A stretch of 64,000 nt of DNA from Rhodothermales bacterium. Lineage in GTDB: Bacteria > Bacteroidota > Rhodothermia > Rhodothermales > JAHQVL01. A model generated the notes under the pieces. The model did not search any database and had not been told where the DNA came from. It worked only from the letters and a program-made list of their open reading frames with translations. This document shows, piece by piece, positions 18,103 through 30,255 of the stretch. Both the position numbers and the translations under genes were made by a program. The stretch lies in NCBI GenBank assembly GCA_041391505.1, contig JAWKNW010000005.1, positions 124,001-188,000 on the forward strand. Direction: 5' to 3'. Numbering within the stretch: the first letter of the stretch is position 1; the number at the start of each line of letters is the position of its first letter.

Positions 18103-18813
18103 ATGCGTGTCCGTACGATGCTTCCTCGCAGCCTCGCACTCGCGGCGTTGACGTTCTTCCTTCTCGATGCCTCCGCCCAGGTGCGACCGCGCGCCGGGAT
18201 CGATTTCGCCGTCGGCGTGCCCGTGGGTGACTTCTCCGACAGCGTAGGGCATCCCGGTTTCGGGATCAGCGGGATGGGGCTGCTGCAGTTCGGCTCCTCG
18301 CCGGCGATGCTCGGGATAGACCTCGGCTACCTCGTCTACGGGTTCGAGCGCCGGACCGAGCCGTTCAGCACCACGATCCCGGACGTCCGCGTCCGCGTCG
18401 AAACCACGAACAATATCGCGCTGGGCCACCTCTTCTTTCGCTTCCAGCCCACGGCAAACCGCGTCCAGCCCTACGCGCAGGCGCTGCTCGGATTCAAATA
18501 CCTCTTCACCCAGACGTCCATCAAGGACATCGGGTCCGACGAGGATGTGGCCTCATCGACCAACTTCGACGATATCGCGGCCAGCTACGGCATCGGCGCC
18601 GGCGTAGATTTCGTCCTCGGCAGCACCACCAGCGAGACGGGTCACACGACCTCCTTCCTCCTGCATGTCGGGGCGGACTATCTCCTCGGAGGCAATGCCT
18701 CGTACCTCAAACGCGGCTCGATCCGGCGCGAAAACGGCCAGGTGACGTTCGACGTGCTGGAATCGCGCACCGACGTGGTGCTGCCCCGCATCGGCGTCGA
18801 CTTCACGTTCTAG
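18103..18813 (+). CDS. Outer-membrane beta-barrel protein
   Basis: 236 residues from the ATG at 18103, selected because it begins a signal peptide (SLALAALTFFLLDASAQ). The mature part alternates hydrophobic and polar residues in strand-like runs, starts RPRAGIDFAVGVPVGDFSD, and ends RIGVDFTF with a terminal phenylalanine, as outer-membrane barrels usually do. Likely eight strands, a porin-like or OmpA-type barrel without a peptidoglycan domain. The function is unknown. Its last codons overlap the C-terminal end of the convergent acetyltransferase gene by about 11 bp. Confidence 0.75.
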   Translation: MRVRTMLPRSLALAALTFFLLDASAQVRPRAGIDFAVGVPVGDFSDSVGHPGFGISGMGLLQFGSSPAMLGIDLGYLVYGFERRTEPFSTTIPDVRVRVETTNNIALGHLFFRFQPTANRVQPYAQALLGFKYLFTQTSIKDIGSDEDVASSTNFDDIAASYGIGAGVDFVLGSTTSETGHTTSFLLHVGADYLLGGNASYLKRGSIRRENGQVTFDVLESRTDVVLPRIGVDFTF

Positions 18814-19419
18814 GCGAGGCCTGGCTCCGTCGGGACAGTTTATCCTGCAGCCGGCGTTTGACGTCTTCCCACTCGGTGTCGACGATGCTGAAATAGACGG
18901 TGTCGCGCACGCGTCCGCCGGCGACGACCATGTGGTTTCGGAACGTCCCTTCCTCCTTCGCACCCAGGCGCAGGATGGCCCGTCGCGAGGTTTCGTTGAG
19001 CACGTCGGTTTTGAGTTCGACGCGCTGGCAGCCGAGCGATTCGAAGGCGTAGGTGAGCAGCAGGAGTTTGGTCTCCGTATTGACGGCCGTACGCTGCCAG
19101 GGTCGGCCGATCCACGTCCACCCGATCTCCAACCGCCTGTTAGCCAGGTCGACGGCGCCGTACCGGGTGCTGCCGACGACGGTGTCGGTCGCCCGCTCGA
19201 CGATCACGAACGGCAACATCTCGCCCGGTCCCTGCCCTCGAAGGCGACCTGCAGGTACGCCTCCAGGTCGTCCCGGTTCGTCACCTGGCGCGGGTTCCAG
19301 GTCCATAACGCCGGATCGAGGCCTACGGCGCAAAGGGCGTCCAGGTGGTCGGGTTGTAGGGGGGCGAGGCGCACGTGGTCGCCGGCGAGGGGCGTATCCG
19401 GATAGGCGATGCGGGGCAT
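18803..19419 (-). pseudogene. GNAT (RimJ/RimL-like) acetyltransferase, interrupted by a frameshift
   Basis: Two reverse-strand frames together encode one acetyltransferase. The first (ATG at 19419) reads MPRIAYPDTPLAGDHVRLAPLQ and runs to FEGRDR before going out of frame. The second reads on with GEMLPFVIVERATDTVVGSTRYG through to the GNAT core IGWTWIGRPWQRTAVNTETKLLLLTYAFE. The break lies at about 19221 to 19232, where adding one base to the run GGGACCGGGCGAG restores a continuous protein of about 205 residues. Either the gene is broken or the assembly has a one-base deletion. If intact it would transfer acetyl from acetyl-CoA, typically to a protein N-terminus or small molecule. Confidence 0.8.
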
Positions 19420-19425
19420 GCGTGG

Positions 19426-19821
19426 TCAGGCTTCCTGTTGGAAGTGGCAGATGATGTTTTTCAGCACGAAGTCGTCGTAGGTATCCGTCCCCAGCGGATT
19501 CGGGGCGGCGTGCACTTCGAATTCGTTCGATCCGTCGTTCAGCAGGGCTCCCGAGATGTTGATCGTCTGCGTGAACCAGTGTCCCGGGTCGGCGCCGCGG
19601 GCGGGTTCGACCCGGCCGGCGAACTTGTTGTTGATCTTGATCTGGGGTCCCTGCGTCGCGGCGGTCAAGCCGCGCACCATGAACGTGATGATGGCGTGCC
19701 CGGTCGAACGGCGGCCGCCGGTGTTGAACTGGGTTTCGAAAATGGGATGATGTCCGCTGTCGCCTATGACGAGGCCGGTGCCGACGCCGTGGATGATGGT
19801 GAAGTCTGAGACTACAGGCAT
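19426..19821 (-). CDS. Hypothetical protein, beta-rich, phage-tail-like or lectin-like
   Basis: 131 residues from the ATG at 19821 (the frame extends 15 codons further but without similarity to expect). No signal peptide or membrane segment. The sequence is rich in beta-prone and glycine/asparagine turns (GVGTGLVIGDSGHHPIF, INISGALLNDGSNEFEVH) and ends VLKNIICHFQQEA. It resembles a small jelly-roll domain, but I do not recognise the family. It lies 6 bp upstream of the frameshifted acetyltransferase in transcription order, so the two may be cotranscribed. Confidence 0.6.
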   Translation of the reverse strand: MPVVSDFTIIHGVGTGLVIGDSGHHPIFETQFNTGGRRSTGHAIITFMVRGLTAATQGPQIKINNKFAGRVEPARGADPGHWFTQTINISGALLNDGSNEFEVHAAPNPLGTDTYDDFVLKNIICHFQQEA

Positions 19822-19890
19822 GATGGTGCTCTTTTGGGTGATGGGGGATATGCCATCATGCGGCAATCCTGACGTGCTCCCGTCATCGCG

Positions 19891-20631
19891 TCAGCCGAAC
19901 GTCGTGCGAGCCACCCCGATCAGGCGCCTGCCCCCGTCTTCTTCCCGGTAGAGCCCGTGCGCGAACGCCGACTCGCCGGACGGGGCGGCTTCGGAAACGA
20001 TGCGATCGCCCAGGTGGGCCTCGGCCTTGAAGTCGATCTCCAAGCTACGCAGCGCGCCGGCCTGCGGAGGGAGCGCGTGCAGCGCCCAGCCGGCGAAACA
20101 GACGTTGTTGGCGTGACCGTTCGGGTCCAGGTCTCCCGGATACACGGTGAACGCGGCGGCATGCGTCGCCACGGGCGGCGGTACCCGTTTCGGAAACGGA
20201 TCGGCGATGGGGCGCTCGGCGTCGGGCAGCGGGATGGCGTCGATGAACGCCGGCAGCCGGATCGGGCGCCGGCGTTCAATGTCGATCATCACCCACGCGC
20301 TGGCGCCCGCAACGAGGAGGGCGCCGTTGCCGTCCCGCACGAGAAACTCGCGCCAGGCCAGGAGGCCGTTGTGCCCCGAGGGCCAGGTGTCCACCGTCAC
20401 CGTGTCGCCCCAGACCGGCAGGCGATCGATCCGCACGTGCAGCCGGTTCAGCATCCACGTGAGTCCCGGCTGCTGCGTCACCGAGACGCCGAGGGCCTGG
20501 GCGTGGTTGCCGGCGACTTCCTGCAGGTAGTTGCACAGCGAGGCGATCGTCAGACGCTGATCGGGGCCGGCTTCGTAGGCGCGGACGCGAAACGACTCGC
20601 GCCAGATCCGTGGATCGGTAGGATGCGACAC
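19891..20631 (-). CDS. Acyl-ACP thioesterase (FatA/FatB family)
   Basis: 246 residues of a double hot-dog fold. The N-terminal half has the first hot dog (YLQEVAGNHAQALGVS, then TWMLNRLHVRIDRLPVWGDTVTVDTWPSG). The second starts at FTVYPGDLDPNGHANNVCFAGW, holding the family's Asn/His catalytic-region motif. It hydrolyses acyl-ACP to free fatty acid in the cytoplasm and so ends fatty acid synthesis. It lies 2 bp downstream of the M16 protease gene, so the two are probably cotranscribed, an unexplained pairing. Confidence 0.88.
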   Translation of the reverse strand: MSHPTDPRIWRESFRVRAYEAGPDQRLTIASLCNYLQEVAGNHAQALGVSVTQQPGLTWMLNRLHVRIDRLPVWGDTVTVDTWPSGHNGLLAWREFLVRDGNGALLVAGASAWVMIDIERRRPIRLPAFIDAIPLPDAERPIADPFPKRVPPPVATHAAAFTVYPGDLDPNGHANNVCFAGWALHALPPQAGALRSLEIDFKAEAHLGDRIVSEAAPSGESAFAHGLYREEDGGRRLIGVARTTFG

Positions 20632-20633
20632 GG

Positions 20634-23522
20634 TCAGTTCTGGCTGGATGAGCCGCTTTCCGTCGCGGCCTCGGGGTAGAGCACGGCGCGGACGTAGTCG
20701 CTCTCGTTGAAATAGGCTTGCGCGGCCGCCCGGATATCGTCCGAATCAATGGCCTCGATCATGTCTTCGTAATGAAGCACGTCCAGCCAGGGCTCGTCCG
20801 GATGCGTGCTGTAGAAGTCGAGGATGCCGGTCCAGAAGCCGTTCGTTTCTTTCTGGGTTTCGCGGGATCGGCGCTGCTGTTCCTTGATCTTGGCGAGGTT
20901 CTCGTCCGATGCGCCGGTGTTTTTTAATGCGGCGATCTGATCGAATACCGCGCCGATCAGCTCGTCGACGCGCTGCGGATCGCAGGTAAAGCTCACCGAG
21001 ATCTGATACGCCGGCTTCGGCTTCTCATCCACGCTGGATTGCGCGGAGACGCTGTAGACGCCGCCGCGCGCCTCCCGCAGGTCCTCCCGCAGCAGGATGT
21101 TGAAGACGTCGACGAGCGACCGGATCGCGTGGCGGTTTTCGCGGGTGTAGTCGAAGTCGCCATGAAAGAGCAACAGCACCTGGCTCTGGTCCGCGATGCC
21201 CTTGCGGACCGACACGTTCACGACGCCGTCCTGCAGCTCGGGCTCGACATCGCGCCAGGTTTCGCCGCGCCCGGTGGACGGGAGGCTGCCGAGATAGGTC
21301 ACCGCGAGGTCCTCGAGCTGGGCGGGGTCGAAGTGGCCGACAAACGAAAAAATGAAGTCGCCGGCGTCCGCGAAGCGGTCTTCGTAGAACCGGTGCGCGG
21401 CCTCCATGTCGAGCGACTCGACCATGTCGAGCGTGGGGATCTGCACGCGCGGGTGGTTATGGTAGAGGGCTTGCAGCAGCGAGTCCTGAAAGACGCCCTG
21501 CGGCGTGGCGGCCCGGTTGGGCAGGTAGGCGCGCATTCGGTTCTGGTAGGAGGTCAGCGCCGAGCTATCGACCCGTGAATCCGTGAAGTACAGATGGATG
21601 AGCTGGAAGAGCGTTTCCAGGTCCGCCGGCGAGGCGCCGCCGCCCAGGCCTTCTTCGTAGGCGCCGATAAACGGCTGAACCGAGACGACCTTGCCCGAGA
21701 GCGCCTTGTCGAGTTCGATCGGATCGAACGGACCGACGCCGCTCTGCCCGACCAGCATCGTCGCGCTCGAGGCGGTGAAATAGGCGTCGTCGTCCGCCAG
21801 CGAGGTGCCGCCCGGGCTCGACGCGTTGAAGCGGACTTCATCCTCCTTGAAATCGGTCGGCTTCATGTACACCCGTATGCCGTTCGACAGGGTAAGCTGC
21901 GTCACGTCCAGTTCCTCGATCCGGGCGCGTTCGACGACACGGCCGGGCTCCGGCATTGCCGCCATCAGGGGCGCGTCGCTCACGGCGTCCACCCAGGGCT
22001 CGACCGGTTCCGCTTCGACGCGCTGGAAGACGGCTGCGAGCTGGGCTTCGGTAGGCGGCGTCAGGCCGGCTTTCTCCGGCATCGTCACGATGATGACGCG
22101 GTTCCGCTCCGCCAGCAGCTCGGCGGCGCGGCGATTTACGTCGTCCAGCGTAATGCCGGGCATGAGTTCGCGCACCAGATCGTACTCATAGGCGATGCCG
22201 GGCGTGGGTTCGGCTTCGAGGAAATACGAGACGTATTCGTTGGCGAAGCTGGAGGACTGGGTGTTCTCACGCTCGTTGTAGGCGCGTTCGTAGGCGCGAA
22301 GGGTCTCCTGTTTATCGCGCATGAGTTCGGTGGCCGTAAATCCGTACTCGCGGACACGCCGCGCCTCCTGAAGGAGGGCCTGGAGGCCGACGAGCACGCT
22401 GTCGTCCTGTACCTGCGCGCCGAGGCTGTGGTAGGCGGACGAGCGAACCATGCTGCCCTGGGAAACGCTGGCGCCCACGAACGGCGGCGCCGGCTGCTGG
22501 GCGATTTCGCTGAGCCGCTTGTTCAGCATGCTGTTGAACAGGCCGGCGACGATCCGCTTGCGGTAGTCGGCCTCGGTCATGAATTGCTGGGCGTCGCGCT
22601 TGTAGTAGGTGGCGACGGTCGTGAACGGGTACTCGGGGTCCGTCACGATGGCGTAAAGCGGCTGCTCGTGCCCTGGCACAGGATAGGTTGCCCGTTCGCG
22701 GGGTGTGGCCGGTGAGGGCAGATTGCTAAAATGCGCCTGGATTTCCGCCTCCATCGCGTCGATGTCGATGTCACCCACGATGACGACGGCCATCAGATCC
22801 GGGCGGTACCAGCTGCGGTAGAAGCGTTCGATGGCTTCGCGCGGCGCATGGCGCAGGGTGGTGGTGTCCCCGATCGGGATGCGTTCCACATAGCGCGAGC
22901 CGTGGAGGAGGACGGGTAACGTCTGCTCGCGGATGCGGCCGCCGGCGTTCTGGGTGCTGCGGCGCCACTCCTCGACCACCACGCCGCGCTCCTTGTCGAC
23001 CTCTTCCGGGTCGAGGGTCGCGTAGGCGGCCCAGTCTTCGAGCACGTCGAACGACTTCGCCAGGATCGAAGCGCTATCGGCGGGCAGCGTCAGTTCGTAG
23101 ACCGTCTCGTCGAAGGACGTATAGGCGTTGACGTCGGCGCCGAAACGCATGCCGGTGCGCTCCAGGAAGTCCACCAGCTCGCTTTTTTCGAAGCGGCGGG
23201 TGCCGTTGAAGAGCATGTGTTCGAGGAAGTGGGCGAGTCCGCGCTGGTCGTCATCCTCGAGGAGGGAGCCGGCGTTGATGGCCAGGCGCATCTCCACGCG
23301 GTTGCGGGGCTCTTCGTTGTGCCGGATGAAATAGCGGAGCCCGTTCGGCAGCCGGCCCGCCCGTACGGCCGGGTCGAGCGGGAGCGAGTCTGCGCCTGCC
23401 GGCATAATCGCGACAGTCGGCGCGGGTTGGCTCGCCACGGTCGAAACCGGCTGCGGATCGGTCGAGGCGCAGGCGCCGGCGAGGAGGAGCGAAAAAAAGA
23501 GCGAATATCGGGCGACGTTCAT
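20634..23522 (-). CDS. M16 family zinc metalloprotease, lipoprotein (pitrilysin/insulinase-like)
   Basis: 962 residues from the ATG at 23522, which begins a lipoprotein signal (SLFFSLLLAGAC). Four M16 domains expected. The inverted zinc motif HxxEH is present (HFLEHMLFNG), with the downstream glutamate in KERGVVVEEWR. The C-terminal inactive half includes QSQVLLLFHGDFDYTRENRHA. Such periplasmic enzymes degrade peptides or signal peptides; the substrate is not known. It is the first gene of a short unit with the acyl-ACP thioesterase and is divergent from the alpha/beta hydrolase at 23680. Confidence 0.92.
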   Translation of the reverse strand: MNVARYSLFFSLLLAGACASTDPQPVSTVASQPAPTVAIMPAGADSLPLDPAVRAGRLPNGLRYFIRHNEEPRNRVEMRLAINAGSLLEDDDQRGLAHFLEHMLFNGTRRFEKSELVDFLERTGMRFGADVNAYTSFDETVYELTLPADSASILAKSFDVLEDWAAYATLDPEEVDKERGVVVEEWRRSTQNAGGRIREQTLPVLLHGSRYVERIPIGDTTTLRHAPREAIERFYRSWYRPDLMAVVIVGDIDIDAMEAEIQAHFSNLPSPATPRERATYPVPGHEQPLYAIVTDPEYPFTTVATYYKRDAQQFMTEADYRKRIVAGLFNSMLNKRLSEIAQQPAPPFVGASVSQGSMVRSSAYHSLGAQVQDDSVLVGLQALLQEARRVREYGFTATELMRDKQETLRAYERAYNERENTQSSSFANEYVSYFLEAEPTPGIAYEYDLVRELMPGITLDDVNRRAAELLAERNRVIIVTMPEKAGLTPPTEAQLAAVFQRVEAEPVEPWVDAVSDAPLMAAMPEPGRVVERARIEELDVTQLTLSNGIRVYMKPTDFKEDEVRFNASSPGGTSLADDDAYFTASSATMLVGQSGVGPFDPIELDKALSGKVVSVQPFIGAYEEGLGGGASPADLETLFQLIHLYFTDSRVDSSALTSYQNRMRAYLPNRAATPQGVFQDSLLQALYHNHPRVQIPTLDMVESLDMEAAHRFYEDRFADAGDFIFSFVGHFDPAQLEDLAVTYLGSLPSTGRGETWRDVEPELQDGVVNVSVRKGIADQSQVLLLFHGDFDYTRENRHAIRSLVDVFNILLREDLREARGGVYSVSAQSSVDEKPKPAYQISVSFTCDPQRVDELIGAVFDQIAALKNTGASDENLAKIKEQQRRSRETQKETNGFWTGILDFYSTHPDEPWLDVLHYEDMIEAIDSDDIRAAAQAYFNESDYVRAVLYPEAATESGSSSQN

Positions 23523-23679
23523 GCGCACGGAAGGGCTGTACGCCGGCCAGGCCGGCTGATGAAACATATCGGATCTCAACGCGCAAAAGGATGGGCTGTT
23601 CTGGAACTAGGTTCGTTCGTGGATCCGCGTGTATGGTTTATGTGCACGCTGGCCGATCCTTCGGATAGAACCCTGAAGC

Positions 23680-24528
23680 TTGCATACCCCGCAATCTCCT
23701 CGCGAGTCACATCGCGCTAGTCCGTTGCTGTACTACAAGAAACACGAAATCGACCCGAATCGGGACTGGGTGGTGTTCGTTCACGGCGCCGGCGGGAGTT
23801 CGTCCATCTGGTTCAAGCAGCTCCGGGCCTACAACGCGCATTTCAACGTGCTGCTGGTCGATCTTCGGGGCCACGGCAAATCCCAGGACCATGTCGATCA
23901 GCGTCACCCCGGGACGTATTCGTTCGAGGAGATCAGCCGGGAGATTGTGGATGTGCTCGACGACGCCGGCATCCAGCGCGCGCATTTCATCGGCATCTCG
24001 CTCGGATCGCTGATCATCCGGGTATTGGGGGAGATGGCGCCGGATCGGGTGCAGTCTGCCGTCCTCGGCGGCGCGATCGTTCGGCTGGATTTTCGATCCC
24101 GCTTCCTGGTCGGCGTCGGCAACCTGTTCAAGCGGGTGATGCCGTATCTGTGGTTGTACAGCCTCTTCGCGTGGATCATCATGCCCCGGAAGCGGCATCG
24201 CGAGTCGCGCCTGCTGTTCATCAACGAGGCGCGCAAGCTCTGCCAGAAGGAGTTTCTCCGGTGGTTCAAGCTGACGTACGAGTTGAGTCCGTTATTGAGG
24301 TTCTACCGCGAACGCGAGCTGCCGGCGCCGACGTTGTATCTGATGGGGGAGGAGGACCATCTCTTTCTCCCACCCGTGCGGGCCCTCGTGGCCCGGCACA
24401 AGAACAGCGTGCTGCAAATCATCGAAAACTCGGGCCACGTCTGCAATGTCGACCAGCCCGACGTGTTTAACGACCTCTCCATTGCCTTTCTCCGCCGCGT
24501 GAGCGGCCGTTCCGTCGCGGCGGCTTAA
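23680..24528 (+). CDS. Alpha/beta-hydrolase fold protein
   Basis: 282 residues from a TTG at 23680; a second TTG at 23725 is possible and no ATG fits. The fold motifs are VVFVHGAGGSSSIW (oxyanion region), nucleophile elbow GISLGS, acid in MGEEDHLF and histidine in NSGHVCNVDQP, so a full Ser-Asp-His triad is present. Likely an esterase or lyase of small molecules; the family is too broad for more. No signal peptide. It stands 118 bp upstream of the PilT-type gene. Confidence 0.8.
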   Translation: MHTPQSPRESHRASPLLYYKKHEIDPNRDWVVFVHGAGGSSSIWFKQLRAYNAHFNVLLVDLRGHGKSQDHVDQRHPGTYSFEEISREIVDVLDDAGIQRAHFIGISLGSLIIRVLGEMAPDRVQSAVLGGAIVRLDFRSRFLVGVGNLFKRVMPYLWLYSLFAWIIMPRKRHRESRLLFINEARKLCQKEFLRWFKLTYELSPLLRFYRERELPAPTLYLMGEEDHLFLPPVRALVARHKNSVLQIIENSGHVCNVDQPDVFNDLSIAFLRRVSGRSVAAA

Positions 24529-24646
24529 TATCGCCGCCGGTGCGTCGATCCCTTCCTTACGCCACCTGCGCGTACCACACCGGACCCACGATCCCGCCAC
24601 CCCCGCGGTCCGTTCGCGCCATCCGCCATCGCTATCCATCGACGGT

Positions 24647-25984
24647 ATGAATCCCTATTCCGCCGGCGACGACGCAGCAGCGTCCGCCGCCCTCGCCACG
24701 GTCGAACCCGCGTCCGTTCGTCTCAGAAAGCATCGCCCGGATGCAGAACCCCCCGTCACGCCGTACGCTCCGGAAGCCTGTCAGGAAGTGCTGAACCGCG
24801 TTCCGAAGTCGTTGCGCGGGATGGACTTGCTCAAGGGTGTCGCCAAGGCGCTGCGCAGCCTCGACGAGGGTCCTCGAGCGTCGATCACCCTCCATCTCGA
24901 GGCGTTGGTGCGGCACATGACCCACATCGACGCGAGCGACCTGGACATGGGCGGAGACTCTTGCCGGGGCAATGTATGGTACCGCATCCACGGCGACAAA
25001 AAGCCGCACGGCAAGCTGGGCAACTATTCGCCGGCGGAGTGCAACGTGTTCTTTCTGAACATGCTGAGCGAGGTACAGACGATGAACCTGCTCAAGAACT
25101 ACGCGGTCGACTTCTCTTACCAGCTCCAGGCCGGCAAGGACAACGGCGAGTGGCACCGGTTTCGAATGACGATCTATTTCGACAACGACAACCTCGCGCT
25201 CAACGTCCGGTCGATCACGAACGAGCTGCGCGACCTGGAGTCGCTCGGTTTCCATCCTACCATCCAGAAAGGGCTTCTCTTCGAGCACGTCCGCGACGGC
25301 CTGACCCTGGTCACCGGCGTGACCGGTTCCGGGAAGAGCACGACGCTGGATGCCATCGTGGACGCCAACAACCGCCGCACCCCGGGGCACATCGTGATCA
25401 TCGGCGAGCCGATTGAATTCATGCACGCGTCGAAGCGTTGCATCGTGCGGCACCGTGAAGTCGGTAAGGACGTCGGCTCCTTCAGTGACGGCGTCGTGCA
25501 GTCGCTGCGTCAGGACCCGGACATCATCGTCATCGGTGAAATGCGGGATCCGAAGACGATTTCGGCCGCGATCGAAGTGACGGACTCCGGCCACAAGGTC
25601 TTCTCCACCCTGCATACCAGTTCCGCCATCGAAAGCGTCGCGCGTATCGTCGGCGAATATGCGACGGAGGAGCAGGAGCGCATCCGCTACCGCCTGGCCG
25701 ACGTGCTCCGTTGCATCATCAGCCAGAAGCTGCTGCCGACGACCAGTGGGGGCCGGATTATGGCCAAGGAGGTGCTCTGGGTGACGCCGTCCGTCCGCGC
25801 CGCCATCAAGAGCAACAACGTCAACGAGATCTACCAGATGATGTGGGAAGGCCGCGCCCAGGGCCAGGTGACGCTGGAGCAGGACCTGGCGATGCTGCTC
25901 AAGGCCGGTAAAATCTCCAGCGAGACGGCGATGAACTACGCCAACAACAAGAAGCGGCTGCAGCAAATCCTGGGCATGGCGTAA
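24647..25984 (+). CDS. pilT: PilT-type secretion/retraction ATPase
   Basis: 445 residues, somewhat longer than typical PilT (about 350) because of an N-terminal extension of about 90 residues. The ATPase core has Walker A GVTGSGKST (about residue 225), the Asp box IGEPIEFMH, Walker B DIIVIGEMRD and the His box STLHTSSA. These hexamers power retraction of type IV pili at the inner membrane. No pilB, pilC, pilM-Q or prepilin peptidase gene is in the window. A block of pseudopilin-like genes lies 8 kb away. Could instead be PilU-like; an orphan. Confidence 0.9.
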   Translation: MNPYSAGDDAAASAALATVEPASVRLRKHRPDAEPPVTPYAPEACQEVLNRVPKSLRGMDLLKGVAKALRSLDEGPRASITLHLEALVRHMTHIDASDLDMGGDSCRGNVWYRIHGDKKPHGKLGNYSPAECNVFFLNMLSEVQTMNLLKNYAVDFSYQLQAGKDNGEWHRFRMTIYFDNDNLALNVRSITNELRDLESLGFHPTIQKGLLFEHVRDGLTLVTGVTGSGKSTTLDAIVDANNRRTPGHIVIIGEPIEFMHASKRCIVRHREVGKDVGSFSDGVVQSLRQDPDIIVIGEMRDPKTISAAIEVTDSGHKVFSTLHTSSAIESVARIVGEYATEEQERIRYRLADVLRCIISQKLLPTTSGGRIMAKEVLWVTPSVRAAIKSNNVNEIYQMMWEGRAQGQVTLEQDLAMLLKAGKISSETAMNYANNKKRLQQILGMA

Positions 25985-26035
25985 AGCCAGGGAGATGATG
26001 CATGCCGTCGATCGAATGGCAAGAGCCCCAACAAG

Positions 26036-26055
26036 CCCCGCACTTCAGTGCGGGG
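26036..26055. terminator. Perfect 8-bp hairpin after pilT
   Basis: CCCCGCAC-TTCA-GTGCGGGG gives a perfect GC-rich stem with a four-base loop 51 bp after the pilT stop. No T run follows on either strand, so it may be a Rho-assisted end, an RNA stability element, or a REP-like element rather than a standard terminator. The remaining 100 bp to the next gene show nothing else. Confidence 0.45.
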
Positions 26056-26158
26056 TAGGCAAAAGGCCATCACGCGATGCCGTATGCCGCGGTGTAACCT
26101 CGCCGGCTCGGGACGCGTCATGCCCCCAACGCGATCCCATCCCCCATCGAGCCGTCCC

Positions 26159-26545
26159 ATGACCACCCTTCGCACCCTCGTCGTTCTCCTCGTCCTCTCC
26201 GCCAGCCTCTCCGCCTGCAGCCTGCTGGGGCGCTCGGGCAAAAACTCCGTCGTCGGGGAATGGAGCTATCGGGTTGAGGCCCCTGAAGAGGTGTACACCG
26301 GGAATCTCGTCGTCACCAAAACCGATGCCGGCGTCGCGGCTGCGATGCAATCGGACCAGCCCATCGGAGCCCTCACGGTCACCAACACCACCTTCGACGG
26401 AGGCATCCTCATGTTCGACGTCGATGGTCCCCAGAGCGGCCGGCTCAAGGTTAAAGCCACACTCGACGGCGACTTGCTGATCGGCACGGTCGATAACCTC
26501 ACCTACGACGTCGCCGGCATGCCGCTGATGGCGACGCGGAAATAG
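26159..26545 (+). CDS. Small lipoprotein, hypothetical
   Basis: 128 residues from the ATG at 26159, which starts a clear lipoprotein signal (VVLLVLSASLSAC). The mature part (VVGEWSYRVEAPEEVYTGNLVV ... LIGTVDNLTYDVAGMPLMATRK) is short and beta-rich, resembling small domains used to report substrate or quality-control readouts in Bacteroidota, but no family is certain. It should be anchored to the inner or outer membrane. It is convergent with ppc, with stops only 6 bp apart. Confidence 0.75.
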   Translation: MTTLRTLVVLLVLSASLSACSLLGRSGKNSVVGEWSYRVEAPEEVYTGNLVVTKTDAGVAAAMQSDQPIGALTVTNTTFDGGILMFDVDGPQSGRLKVKATLDGDLLIGTVDNLTYDVAGMPLMATRK

Positions 26546-26551
26546 CCGGGC

Positions 26552-29359
<2,808 letters not shown>

Positions 29360-29441
29360 GATTAGCGCGTAGCGATCAAGGAAATTCGATATGGGAGGGG
29401 ATGAACCTTTGCCATGCGGCGTCATGCGCCGTGGACGATGT

Positions 29442-30212
29442 TCATTTTGCGACCACCTGAATGTTCTCGATGTTGATTTCGGAGAGCAGACGCAGCGTGC
29501 CGGCTTCGAGCTTTTCATCGTACGATTCGATGAGCAGGCCCGGCTGCTGCAGGTCGTCGGCGATGTAGTTGAGGTAATCGGCGAAGCGAACGCCTTCGAC
29601 GACGCGCGGGTTCATGGCCTTACGAAAACGCGAGCCGCCGCCGTCGGTCAGGAAGTCGTAGGCGATGTAGTCGATGGTCGATCGATCGCGGTGGACCCAG
29701 TACACGAATCGGTCCTGATAATCTTTTCCGCCTCCCTCCTGGTGGAACGTCACCTCGACCTTGTGATAGGGCTCGCCCTCGACGACGGCCTCGGACAGGT
29801 ACCGCTTCTGTACGGCCGCGTCGTTGAGGTTGTAGGGGAGCAGGGCGAAATACAGCACGGAATTGACCGAGGATTCGAAGGCGAGGGCGCGTTCCTCGGG
29901 CAGATCCACGCGTTGCCCGTCGATTTCGCGGTAGAAGCCGTCGTTGCTGAGCACGTCGCGCACGGCGCCGGTCGAATCGGTGAAGATCCGTTCGTAGGTG
30001 AACGCGCCTCCGTCGCGGGTGGCCCGGTAGTGCCGGCCGCGCTGGTCGAAATCGATCACGCTATGGTCGATGACCGGCCCGCCATGCGTCGCGATCGCCC
30101 GGTCGATGATGGCCTGGGGATCCCGGGGGTCGGTGCAGGCGGCGAAGAGGAGCAGGGCAAGCAGGGGCAGGCGGCGGGCGAGACGTGATCTGGATTCCGG
30201 AATTTCTTTCAT
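29442..30212 (-). CDS. Lipoprotein, DUF6503-like outer-membrane sorting fold
   Basis: 256 residues with a lipoprotein signal (RLPLLALLLFAAC). The mature domain starts IDRAIATHGGPVIDHSVIDFDQRGRHY and includes YFALLPYNLNDAAV and HQEGGGKDYQDRFVYWVHRDRSTIDY, the pattern of the LolA/LppX-like half-barrel family called DUF6503. Such proteins sit in the periplasm and may carry lipids or hydrophobic substrates; this member's role is unknown. It lies between the transporter gene (44 bp downstream of its stop) and ppc, all on the reverse strand. Confidence 0.78.
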   Translation of the reverse strand: MKEIPESRSRLARRLPLLALLLFAACTDPRDPQAIIDRAIATHGGPVIDHSVIDFDQRGRHYRATRDGGAFTYERIFTDSTGAVRDVLSNDGFYREIDGQRVDLPEERALAFESSVNSVLYFALLPYNLNDAAVQKRYLSEAVVEGEPYHKVEVTFHQEGGGKDYQDRFVYWVHRDRSTIDYIAYDFLTDGGGSRFRKAMNPRVVEGVRFADYLNYIADDLQQPGLLIESYDEKLEAGTLRLLSEINIENIQVVAK

Positions 30213-30255
30213 GAAGGCGGGGTCAGACGGTGGCGGGTTGCGGAAGGCGCGGCGT

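Noticed and set aside
26036..26055. REP element or transposon end at the hairpin after pilT
   Set aside because: Only one copy is seen in the window and no transposase is adjacent, so I kept it as a terminator-like hairpin only.
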